Assembly (NCBI GenBank): GCA_900754435.1
Contig: CAAECT010000055.1
Span: forward strand, 1-6,711
Length of the DNA stretch: 6,711 bases
Reading direction: 5' to 3'
Source of the DNA: an uncultured Collinsella sp.
GTDB taxonomy: Bacteria; Actinomycetota; Coriobacteriia; Coriobacteriales; Coriobacteriaceae
Positions 1 through 5,563 of this stretch are shown here, piece after piece. Numbering within the stretch: the first letter of the stretch is position 1; each line of letters begins with the position of its first letter. The notes beneath the pieces are model-generated. The model ran no database searches. It saw only the letters and a program-made list of their open reading frames with translations, and was not told where the DNA came from. The position numbers were made by a program, and so were the translations under genes.

Positions 1-774
1 CTGCAGATCGCCGGCGCCCTGCGCGGCCGCGCCGTCGAGCTTGCCGACTGCGTCACCGTTCCGCAGAAGTGCATTGCCAATGCCGAGTACGTGCTCGAGG
101 GCTACCTCATGCACGACGAGACCATCAACGAGGATGTCAACGGCCACGGCTACGCCATGCCCGAGTTCCCCGGCTACACCGGTGGCGCCAAGGTCTGCCC
201 GGTGATCAAGATCACCGCCGTCACCACGCGCGTCAACCCCATTATGGAGAGCTGCATCGGCCCTTCGCACGAGCACGTGTCCATGGCCGGTATCCCCACC
301 GAGGCCTCCATCTACAAGATGGTCGAGACCGCTATCCCGGGCCGCCTGCTCAACGTTCACGCCGCTCCCTGCGGTGGCGGCAAGTTCGTTGCCATCATGC
401 AGTTCAAGAAGTCGAGCAAAAATGACGAGGGCCGTCAGCGCAACGCCGCCATGCTCGCCTTCTCGGCGTTCTCCGAGCTCAAGCACGTCATCCTTGTCGA
501 CGAGGATGTCGACATCTTCGATATGAGCGACGTGATGTGGGCCATGACCACGCGCTTCCAGGCCGACGTGGACCTCATCACCATCCCCGGTTGCCACTGC
601 CACGTGCTCGATCCGTCCAACGACCCCGCGTTCGATCCTTCGATTCGCGAGCACGGCATCGCCTGCAAGGCCATCTTCGACTGCACGGTTCCGTTCAACC
701 TCAAGAAGAACTTCATCCGCTCGCAGTTCATGGAGATCGATGAAGAGAAGTGGGCCGCCGAGCTCGCCTTCTAG
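1..774 (+). CDS. ubiD: UbiD-family prenyl-FMN-dependent decarboxylase, 3' part
   Basis: Partial gene: the frame is open from base 1, and 257 codons are visible of a family usually near 450-500 residues. UbiD enzymes are cytosolic and use prenylated FMN to (de)carboxylate aromatic or unsaturated acids. Seen here: an AGALRG segment (codons 4-9), an AEYVLEG segment around codons 28-34, the PEFPGY motif (codons 54-59), the VDEDVDIFD strand-loop (about codons 166-174) and WAMTTR (about codons 180-185), all typical of the C-terminal half. The conserved Glu/Asp of the family EGPxGE/D motif is present (codon 55), but the first Glu of that motif aligns with Gly (codon 50). The following ubiX supports the assignment. 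The true substrate is unknown: an aromatic acid, or the futalosine-route menaquinone decarboxylation (MqnL-type), are both possible. Tandem stops TAG-TAA end the gene. The prenyl-FMN/metal-binding N-terminal part lies outside the window. Confidence 0.93.
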   Translation: MQIAGALRGRAVELADCVTVPQKCIANAEYVLEGYLMHDETINEDVNGHGYAMPEFPGYTGGAKVCPVIKITAVTTRVNPIMESCIGPSHEHVSMAGIPTEASIYKMVETAIPGRLLNVHAAPCGGGKFVAIMQFKKSSKNDEGRQRNAAMLAFSAFSELKHVILVDEDVDIFDMSDVMWAMTTRFQADVDLITIPGCHCHVLDPSNDPAFDPSIREHGIACKAIFDCTVPFNLKKNFIRSQFMEIDEEKWAAELAF

Positions 775-807
775 TAAGTAGCCCTATCAAATAGCTAAGG
801 AGTTGTC

Positions 808-1386
808 ATGCCTGAGTCTTCTGTCCGTTCCCGTCGCATTGTCGTTGGCGTTTCTGGTGCCAGCGGCGCTGCGCTGGGCCTCGAGTGTCTCAAGTGCCTG
901 CGCCAGGCCGGTGCCGAGTCGGCGCTTGTCGTCACGCGCGGGGGAGAGATCACCATCGAGCAGGAGCTCGGCATGACGCTCGACGAGTTTGCCGCGCATG
1001 CCGATGTGGTCTACGACAACAAGAACATCGGCGCTGCCATCGCAAGTGGCACCTATCCGGTCGCCGGCATGATTGTGGCGCCCTGCTCCATGAAGACGCT
1101 CGCCGGCATTGCGAGCGGCTACAGCGAAAACCTGTTGCTGCGTGCGGCCGACGTGCAGATGAAAGAGCAGCGCCGCCTGGTGCTCATGGTGCGCGAGACG
1201 CCCTTCAGTGCGATCCATGTCGACAACATGGCGCGCCTGGCGCGCGTGCCGGGCGTCATGCTCATGCCGCCCATGCTCACGTTTTACAACGGCCCCGCCA
1301 CGCTCGACGATGCAGTGCATCACATCGCCGCCAAGGCGCTCGAAGCTGTTGGCGTGTCGTGCGAAAACTATAAGCGCTGGTCATAG
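808..1386 (+). CDS. ubiX: Flavin prenyltransferase UbiX
   Basis: 192 residues, the normal family length. UbiX joins a dimethylallyl group to reduced FMN to make prenyl-FMN, the cofactor of UbiD enzymes, in the cytosol. Visible hallmarks: an N-terminal Rossmann-like nucleotide-binding stretch GVSGASG (residues 14-20), APCSMKTLAGIASGYSENLL-type core (91-110) followed by RAADV (112-116), VRETPFSAIH (128-137), and the C-terminal MPPMLTFYN segment (153-161) with a DDAVHH stretch (167-172). The ATG at 808 has an AAGGAG ribosome binding site at 797-802, five bases upstream. It starts 33 nt after the UbiD stop, so the two are almost certainly co-transcribed and work as enzyme and cofactor maker. A hairpin terminator follows about 34 nt after the stop. 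Identification is secure. Some UbiX relatives (PAD1/BsdB-type names) are the same activity. Confidence 0.96.
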   Translation: MPESSVRSRRIVVGVSGASGAALGLECLKCLRQAGAESALVVTRGGEITIEQELGMTLDEFAAHADVVYDNKNIGAAIASGTYPVAGMIVAPCSMKTLAGIASGYSENLLLRAADVQMKEQRRLVLMVRETPFSAIHVDNMARLARVPGVMLMPPMLTFYNGPATLDDAVHHIAAKALEAVGVSCENYKRWS

Positions 1387-1419
1387 GCATCTTTAGGGTA
1401 GGATACGAGTAGTGTTTGA

Positions 1420-1448
1420 GCCCGCTGCCCCTGTGGGCGGCGGGCTTT
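1420..1448 (+). terminator. Intrinsic terminator after ubiX
   Basis: An 11-bp stem (1420-1430 with 1435-1445, only one T-G wobble) closes a 4-base CTGT loop and is followed by TTT then GTG. The stem is very GC-rich (GCCCGCTGCCC / GGGCGGCGGGC). The short T-run makes it a slightly imperfect rho-independent terminator, but its place 34 nt after the ubiX stop and before the next ribosome binding site fits an operon end. Confidence 0.75.
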
Positions 1449-1478
1449 GTGCGCAAAAAGGATGTGTCGGGAGGACCT

Positions 1479-2345
1479 ATGCAGACGGGCATGTATGCGA
1501 TTAGCGAGATGGCGAGTTTGTTTAACGTTTCGCGCCAAACGCTCATCTACTACGACAAGATCGGCCTGTTTAAGCCCGCCGTGGTTAACGAAAAAGGCTA
1601 CCGTTTCTATTCGCCCACGCAGATCCCGCTCATGCGTCTGATCTGCATGCTGCGCGACCTAGGGCTCGAACTCGATGAGATCGACCGCCTAGCCTCGACG
1701 TTCGACATTAGCGAGATGACCGACCACCTGCGCTCGCGGGTGCAGGCGCTCGACGAGCAGATTGCCGGGCTCAAAGCCGAGCGCGCGAGCGTGCAGGAGC
1801 GGCTGAGTTTTTACGACGAGGCGGTCTATTGGCGCGAGCGCGAGGGCAAACCGGAGCTCAAGCAATTCGAGCGCCGCTACGTGGTCTTTGAGGAGTTCCC
1901 GAGCGATATCGAGCGTGGCCGCTCGATGCTGCACCCCACGCTCATGCGGGCGATTCTGCGCATGCGTGCGCTCACGGGCACACGCCCCATGCGCGGTTGG
2001 GGCGCCATGCTGCGTTGCGAGGCGCTGCATTCCGACGACCCCATCGCCGGTGCCGGTTCCTTTGCCGTGTTGCCGCGTGGTGCCGAGGAAATACTGCCGA
2101 GCGATCCTGCCGAGCTGGCGGAGATTGGCGTCGAGGTGCTGCCCGAGGGCACGTACCTGTGCATGAGTCGCTGGGGCATGCCGTACGAGCCCGAGGTTAT
2201 CCGCGCCATCGTGGCCTGCATGGACAGGCACGCGCTCCAGCCCATCGGCAATGCTTTCGATTTTTGCTACCTGGACACCACGAGCTACGACGAGTCTCAC
2301 CAAGAGGACTTCTGCTGTATCCAAATCCCCGTCGCCCTCAAATAA
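1479..2345 (+). CDS. MerR-family regulator with GyrI/BmrR-like effector domain
   Basis: 288 residues. An N-terminal MerR winged helix-turn-helix is seen at about residues 5-75: YAISEMASLFNVSRQTLIYY (6-25), then DKIGLFKP (26-33) and the GYRFYS wing (40-45). A predicted dimerisation coiled coil follows at about 82-118 (LRSRVQALDEQIAGLKAER-type heptads). Residues about 130-285 look like a GyrI-like/BmrR-type small-molecule-binding domain, with FEEFPSD (138-144) and GTYLCMSRWGM (224-234). Such proteins bind a drug-like or other ligand and remodel a promoter with an unusually long spacer. The ATG at 1479 is chosen because GGGAGGA (1469-1475) lies just upstream. The in-frame ATG at 1416 would start before the terminator stem and lacks a binding site. 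It stands alone between a terminator and a repeat-like region, so its target genes and ligand cannot be named from context. Confidence 0.9.
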   Translation: MQTGMYAISEMASLFNVSRQTLIYYDKIGLFKPAVVNEKGYRFYSPTQIPLMRLICMLRDLGLELDEIDRLASTFDISEMTDHLRSRVQALDEQIAGLKAERASVQERLSFYDEAVYWREREGKPELKQFERRYVVFEEFPSDIERGRSMLHPTLMRAILRMRALTGTRPMRGWGAMLRCEALHSDDPIAGAGSFAVLPRGAEEILPSDPAELAEIGVEVLPEGTYLCMSRWGMPYEPEVIRAIVACMDRHALQPIGNAFDFCYLDTTSYDESHQEDFCCIQIPVALK

Positions 2346-2346
2346 C

Positions 2347-2409
2347 TTGCGGTGAAATAGTCCCTAAATAGCTCGAGTGGGCGTGCAAACAGGAACTATT
2401 CCACCGCAA
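2347..2409. repeat. 19-bp imperfect inverted repeat (long hairpin)
   Basis: Left arm TTGCGGTGAAATAGTCCCT (2347-2365) and right arm AGGAACTATTCCACCGCAA (2391-2409) pair at 17 of 19 positions around a 25-base loop. It begins one base after the stop codon of the MerR gene. There is no T-tract, so it is not a typical intrinsic terminator, although it could stabilise or end the transcript. It shares the AGTCCCT core and a similar AT-rich flank with the next palindrome, suggesting a dispersed repeat family. Confidence 0.8.
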
Positions 2410-2414
2410 CTTCG

Positions 2415-2445
2415 ATGCGACAAAGGAGCAGTCCCTTTATCGCAT
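2415..2445. repeat. Second palindrome, REP-like
   Basis: ATGCGACAAAGG (2415-2426) and CCTTTATCGCAT (2434-2445) form a 12-bp stem with one mismatch and a 7-base loop. The middle reads GGAGCAGTCCCT, close to the GGGACAGTCCCT-type palindromes that I recall as common intergenic repeats in several bacterial genomes (recollection, not a search). It lies six bases downstream of the first inverted repeat, so the two form a tandem pair as in BIME clusters. Confidence 0.65.
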
Positions 2446-2521
2446 TCCGTGCGAGCTCCAGCGCCATCTGCGGGTATAAGGCTAACAAGTGTTTATTTGC
2501 GAGGCCTAAGGGGCGCCCCGT

Positions 2522-3391
2522 ATGGATATCGATAACTTTGAATGGTGGTATAGCGAGGGCGAGGCTCCGGACGAGGAGTGGGACGAGCCCGCGTCGCGTG
2601 ACGTGTCGAGCGACGAGGACGAGACCGGCAACGATGCCGCTGTCGAGCCTGATGCCGCCTCCGATGCCGCCGAGCCCCTGACCTTTGAGCAGGCTTGGGC
2701 CCAAGCCGAGGCCGATGAGGCTAAGGCCGATGCCACGGCCACACTCGGTGAGCCGGCGGACATGTCCATCTCGCCGGCAAAGATCCCGCAGCCGCGTCAC
2801 ACCATCGACCCCGACAGCACGGCATCCTTCAGCATTCTCGACGTGCCCGCGCAAGGCGCCCAGGCGCCTGCGCCCACACATCGCCCCGACCTGGCTCGTG
2901 AGGAAGACGCGGGCCGCCGTTCTCCGCTCGGCCCCATCCTCATCGCCTTCATGGCCGGCGTTATCGCCTGCTCGGCAATCGGTAGCGTTTGGAGCCATGT
3001 CGAGCAGCAGCGTCAAGACGCCGCCAAGGTCGAGATGTCTGTCGAGCAATCGCTCAGCCGCACGCGCTCGGTACATGTGTCGGTCGAGGTCAAGGACGGC
3101 GCGATGTGGGACACCGCGCGTGGCGACAGCCAAATGCTCATCCACATCGTGGGGCGTACGCTCAAAGGGCAGACGATTGACGAGTATCAATACGTCAATT
3201 CCGCTGGTGACGGCATCGAGCTCAAGCCCGGCGACTACGAGCTCACCGTCGACGAACCGCCCGTCGCCACCGACGGCACGCGCTTCCGCGCCTCAAAGCG
3301 CATGGTTCCCGTGAGCTTTAACTCGCAGGCGCCCGATACGGTCGATAGCACTCCGCAGGGCGGGTTTGACCTTTACGCTATTGCTCAATAA
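2522..3391 (+). CDS. Single-pass membrane protein, acidic N-terminus, function unknown
   Basis: I do not recognise this 289-residue protein. Residues 1-80 are strikingly rich in Asp and Glu, and residues 80-130 are Pro/Ala-rich and probably disordered. A single hydrophobic segment (about 135-157, PLGPILIAFMAGVIACSAIG) is preceded by two Arg (132-133), which predicts an N-inside, C-outside orientation with no cleaved signal peptide. The outer region (about 158-289) starts with a short charged helix (EQQRQDAAKVEMSVEQS) and then looks beta-rich, with GIELKPGDYELTV (231-243) resembling a strand-turn-strand of a small Ig-like/prealbumin-like domain. ATG at 2522 follows AAGGGG (2508-2513) by 8 bases; that site lies in a GGGGCGCCCC palindrome (2510-2519). 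It appears monocistronic. An extracytoplasmic sensing or anchoring role would be speculation. Confidence 0.85.
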   Translation: MDIDNFEWWYSEGEAPDEEWDEPASRDVSSDEDETGNDAAVEPDAASDAAEPLTFEQAWAQAEADEAKADATATLGEPADMSISPAKIPQPRHTIDPDSTASFSILDVPAQGAQAPAPTHRPDLAREEDAGRRSPLGPILIAFMAGVIACSAIGSVWSHVEQQRQDAAKVEMSVEQSLSRTRSVHVSVEVKDGAMWDTARGDSQMLIHIVGRTLKGQTIDEYQYVNSAGDGIELKPGDYELTVDEPPVATDGTRFRASKRMVPVSFNSQAPDTVDSTPQGGFDLYAIAQ

Positions 3392-3427
3392 CTGCGCCTG
3401 TCGCTCAACCCCGCCGCCAAGAGTGGG

Positions 3428-3450
3428 ACAATAGCCCTCGACACTATTGT
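3428..3450. promoter_or_regulatory. Possible operator: 7-bp perfect inverted repeat
   Basis: ACAATAG (3428-3434) and CTATTGT (3444-3450) are perfect inverted arms spaced by 9 bases, 20 bases upstream of the start of the aldose-epimerase-like gene and just before its GGAGG site. Size and spacing fit a dimeric repressor operator. A short hairpin is the alternative. No convincing -35/-10 pair was found beside it. Confidence 0.35.
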
Positions 3451-3470
3451 TTACTTTTGGAGGAAGTAGC

Positions 3471-4364
3471 ATGTCTACCGTCACTACCATCAAGCGCGGC
3501 AGCCTCACCGCGGCCATCGATTCCATGGGCGCCCAGCTCACGAGCCTTGCCCTCAACGGCAACGAGTATCTGTGGCAGGGCGACCCCGCCTTTTGGGGCA
3601 AGCATGCGCCCATCCTGTTCCCCATTGTGGGCTCGCTGCGCAACAACACGGCGACGTCTGCGGCTGGCACCTGCGAGATGCCGCGCCACGGCCTCGCGCG
3701 CATCGTCGAGCACAAGCTGGTCGAGGTTTCGGAGGACGGCTCCTCGGTAACGTACGAGATCACCGACACGCTCGAGTCGCTCAAGGCCTTTCCGTTCCAC
3801 TTTAAGCTCAACATGACCTATGCCCTGACTGGTGACGCCACACTTACCCAGACCTTTGCCGTCACCAATACCGGCGACGTGGACCTGCCGTTCTCGGTGG
3901 GCGGCCACCCCGCATTTAACGTACCTGCTCCCGGTGCCGAGGACGAGGCGTTCGAGGATTACGAGCTGGCATTTACCGAGGCTTGGACCAACGAGGCCCC
4001 CATCATCACGCCCGATGGCCTCATGACGTTCGAGGGTAGCTACAAGGCTCCCGATAACTCGGACGTGCTGCCCATCACGCACCGCAGCTTCGATAACGAC
4101 GCCATCATGTTCACCGATACCCCGGGCTCCACGCTCACGCTGCGCGGCCGCAAGTCGGGCCACGGCGTCAAGATCGACTTTGAGGGCTTTAAGTACATCG
4201 GCGTGTGGTCTGCCGCCAACGACGCCCCGTTTGTGGCGCTCGAGCCTTGGACCGGTCACACCACCATGTCCACCGAGGACGACGTCTTTGAGCACAAGGT
4301 CAACACCATCACCTTGGCCCCCGGCGCTACCGATAAACGCAGCTTTAGCGTCACCTTGCTCTAG
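3471..4364 (+). CDS. Aldose 1-epimerase family protein (LacX/GalM-like)
   Basis: 297 residues, the usual length of the LacX-like branch of aldose 1-epimerases. The family is a cytosolic beta-sandwich (galactose mutarotase fold) that interconverts alpha and beta anomers of sugars. Catalytic elements can be seen: PRHG with His73, GGHPAF with His146 and ALEPWTGH with the likely general base Glu258. WQGDPAFWGKHAPILFPIVG-type sequence (35-54) matches the substrate-side N-terminal strand region of this branch. The ATG at 3471 follows GGAGG (3459-3463) by 7 bases. A strong terminator lies 56 nt after the stop, so it is likely a single-gene unit. No sugar transport or catabolism genes adjoin it, so the sugar (galactose, glucose or a phosphorylated hexose as in YeaD-type relatives) is not fixed by context. 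Confidence 0.92.
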   Translation: MSTVTTIKRGSLTAAIDSMGAQLTSLALNGNEYLWQGDPAFWGKHAPILFPIVGSLRNNTATSAAGTCEMPRHGLARIVEHKLVEVSEDGSSVTYEITDTLESLKAFPFHFKLNMTYALTGDATLTQTFAVTNTGDVDLPFSVGGHPAFNVPAPGAEDEAFEDYELAFTEAWTNEAPIITPDGLMTFEGSYKAPDNSDVLPITHRSFDNDAIMFTDTPGSTLTLRGRKSGHGVKIDFEGFKYIGVWSAANDAPFVALEPWTGHTTMSTEDDVFEHKVNTITLAPGATDKRSFSVTLL

Positions 4365-4394
4365 AGGTTCCGCCGCTCGGTCGATGCTGCGTGC

Positions 4395-4485
4395 CGTCCA
4401 GAGCGATAATTTGTCATTCAAAAGGCAAGGCATAGACCTTCTGGTCATGCCTTGTCTTTTTCATGCCACTTGTTCGCTCTGGACG
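4395..4485. repeat. 12-bp perfect inverted repeat enclosing the terminator
   Basis: CGTCCAGAGCGA (4395-4406) and TCGCTCTGGACG (4474-4485) are exact reverse complements 67 bases apart, with the terminator hairpin at 4420-4461 nested between them. The right arm overlaps a second possible stem: GGACGTCG (4481-4488) with CGACGTCC (4511-4518). The two stems cannot form together. Whether this is an RNA structure, a protein site or the ends of a small repeat element is not decided by the sequence. Confidence 0.7.
4420..4461 (+). terminator. Strong intrinsic terminator after the epimerase-like gene
   Basis: Left arm 4420-4438 and right arm 4443-4460 pair along 18 positions, with one bulged A (4434) and one G-T wobble, around a TTCT loop. 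The right arm ends in TCTTTTT. The A-run on the left and T-run on the right are complementary, so it could also stop transcription arriving from the other side. It lies 56 nt past the epimerase-like stop codon. Confidence 0.88.
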
Positions 4486-4627
4486 TCGCTCGCCGGCATT
4501 GCCAAAACATCGACGTCCCCAATGACTACCATGTGTCTATTAATTTTTCGAGCTTGTGCTGCACTGCTGGTCGCTGGCGTATATCCTGTTAAGTCGTCAG
4601 CATACGATTCAACAGGGAAGGCAGATT
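4486..4627 (+). promoter_or_regulatory. Leader/promoter region of the amino acid ABC importer
   Basis: This stretch between the terminator structure and the lipoprotein gene must hold the promoter if the operon starts here. AT-rich candidates for a -10 box are TATTAA (4538-4543) and TATATC (4580-4585), but neither has a good -35 at normal spacing. It ends in an imperfect hairpin: 4585-4597 with 4604-4616, one A-C mismatch and one G-T wobble, 6-base loop. The 3' arm of that hairpin contains the first two G of the GGGAAGG ribosome binding site (4615-4621), so it could be an operator or could limit translation initiation. Confidence 0.4.
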
Positions 4628-5554
4628 ATGCATTCTCCCCATCAGCGCGACGCGCATCCACAGCCGGTGTGCAGCCGTCGCATCTTCTTGGGTAGCGCTC
4701 TCGCTGCGAGCGCTTCCGTCGTCGCCGGCGCGCTCGCCGGCTGTCAGCGTCCGTCCACGCTCAAGGTGGTTCAGCCCACGACGGGCGGCGGTCGCGACGA
4801 CCTGTCCGATTCCGTGATCGGCAAGGACAAGATCCGCATTGGCATGGAGGCGGCCTACGCCCCGTACAACTGGCAGGTTTCCGAAGCCAGTGAGTACACT
4901 ATCCCCATCGACAACGTGCAGGGCGCCTATGCCGATGGCTACGACGTGCAGATCGCCAAGATCGTCTGCAAGGCCCTCGGTGGCGAGCCCGTTGCCGTCA
5001 AGCAGAGCTTCTCGGGCCTTATCGATTCGCTCAACAACGGCCAGATCGACCTCATCATCGCCGGCATGAGCGCCACGCCCGAGCGCGAGGAGTCGGTCGG
5101 CTTCTCCGACCCGTACTTTATTGGCTACTTTGGCCTGTTCGTAAAAGAGGGTTCCCCCTACCAAAACGCCACCAAACTCAGCGACTTTAGCGGTGCCACG
5201 GTACTCGGCCAAAAGGACACCATGCTCGACACCGTCATCGACGAGATTCCGGGCGTTGTGCACAAGAACCCGGTCGACTCCGTCCCCACGGTGTTCTCGA
5301 ATCTGCTGCAGGGCACGTGCGACGCCGTGACTTACAACACCGAGAACGAGAAGGGCTATATGGCCCAAAACCCGGGTATCGTCCCTATTCATTTTGCCGA
5401 GGGCGAGGGCTTTAAGCAGGAGGTCGCGGCAAACGTCGGCTGTCGCAAGGGCTCGGACAAACTGCTTAAACTCATCGACAAGACACTCAAGGGCATTAGC
5501 CAAGAGGAACGCGACCAAATGTGGGACGCGTGCCTCGACCGCCAGCCGGCATAG
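4628..5554 (+). CDS. Amino acid ABC transporter substrate-binding lipoprotein (Tat-type signal)
   Basis: 308 residues, family 3 extracellular solute-binding protein (polar amino acids). The N-terminus has a twin-arginine motif SRRIFLG (16-22), a hydrophobic stretch (about 23-37) and a lipobox LAGC with Cys39, so it is predicted to be exported folded and lipid-anchored outside the membrane. Binding-fold signatures: RIGMEAAYAPYNW (70-82), GYDVQIAKIV (104-113), a stretch from GQIDLIIAGM (138-147) through SATPEREESV to GFSDPYF (158-164), where Arg153 and Asp161 match the ligand carboxyl/amino contacts of the family, and LGQKDT (193-198). A 20-odd-residue insertion lies between the PYNW and DGYDV segments, as I recall from some Gram-positive members. 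ATG 4628 follows GGGAAGG (4615-4621); an upstream in-frame GTG at 4556 lies before the hairpin and would bury the signal peptide. The permease starts 9 nt downstream. Ligand not determined. Confidence 0.93.
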   Translation: MHSPHQRDAHPQPVCSRRIFLGSALAASASVVAGALAGCQRPSTLKVVQPTTGGGRDDLSDSVIGKDKIRIGMEAAYAPYNWQVSEASEYTIPIDNVQGAYADGYDVQIAKIVCKALGGEPVAVKQSFSGLIDSLNNGQIDLIIAGMSATPEREESVGFSDPYFIGYFGLFVKEGSPYQNATKLSDFSGATVLGQKDTMLDTVIDEIPGVVHKNPVDSVPTVFSNLLQGTCDAVTYNTENEKGYMAQNPGIVPIHFAEGEGFKQEVAANVGCRKGSDKLLKLIDKTLKGISQEERDQMWDACLDRQPA

Positions 5555-5563
5555 GGAGGCAGC

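Noticed and set aside
1416..1478. Upstream in-frame ATG of the MerR-family gene, giving 21 extra residues.
   Set aside because: It begins before the terminator stem at 1420-1445, adds residues not found in MerR N-termini, and lacks a ribosome binding site, while GGGAGGA sits before 1479.
2510..2519. GGGGCGCCCC palindrome over the ribosome binding site of the membrane protein gene.
   Set aside because: Only a 3-bp stem can form once a loop is allowed, and such strings are expected in GC-rich DNA; noted in the gene entry but not treated as a regulatory element.
3444..4448. A 334-codon minus-strand open frame opposite the aldose epimerase-like gene.
   Set aside because: Same composition effect; the plus-strand protein has identifiable catalytic residues, and the minus frame runs into the terminator hairpin.
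4487..4502. A 16-base stretch (CGCTCGCCGGCATTGC) identical to 1097-1112 inside ubiX.
   Set aside because: Flanking bases do not match, and CTCGCCGGC is a frequent codon string in this genome, so chance plus composition is the simplest explanation.
4448..4695. Open plus-strand frame through the intergenic region with a hydrophobic stretch, considered as a leader peptide or small membrane protein.
   Set aside because: Its start lies inside the terminator hairpin, there is no ribosome binding site, and it overlaps the lipoprotein signal sequence out of frame.
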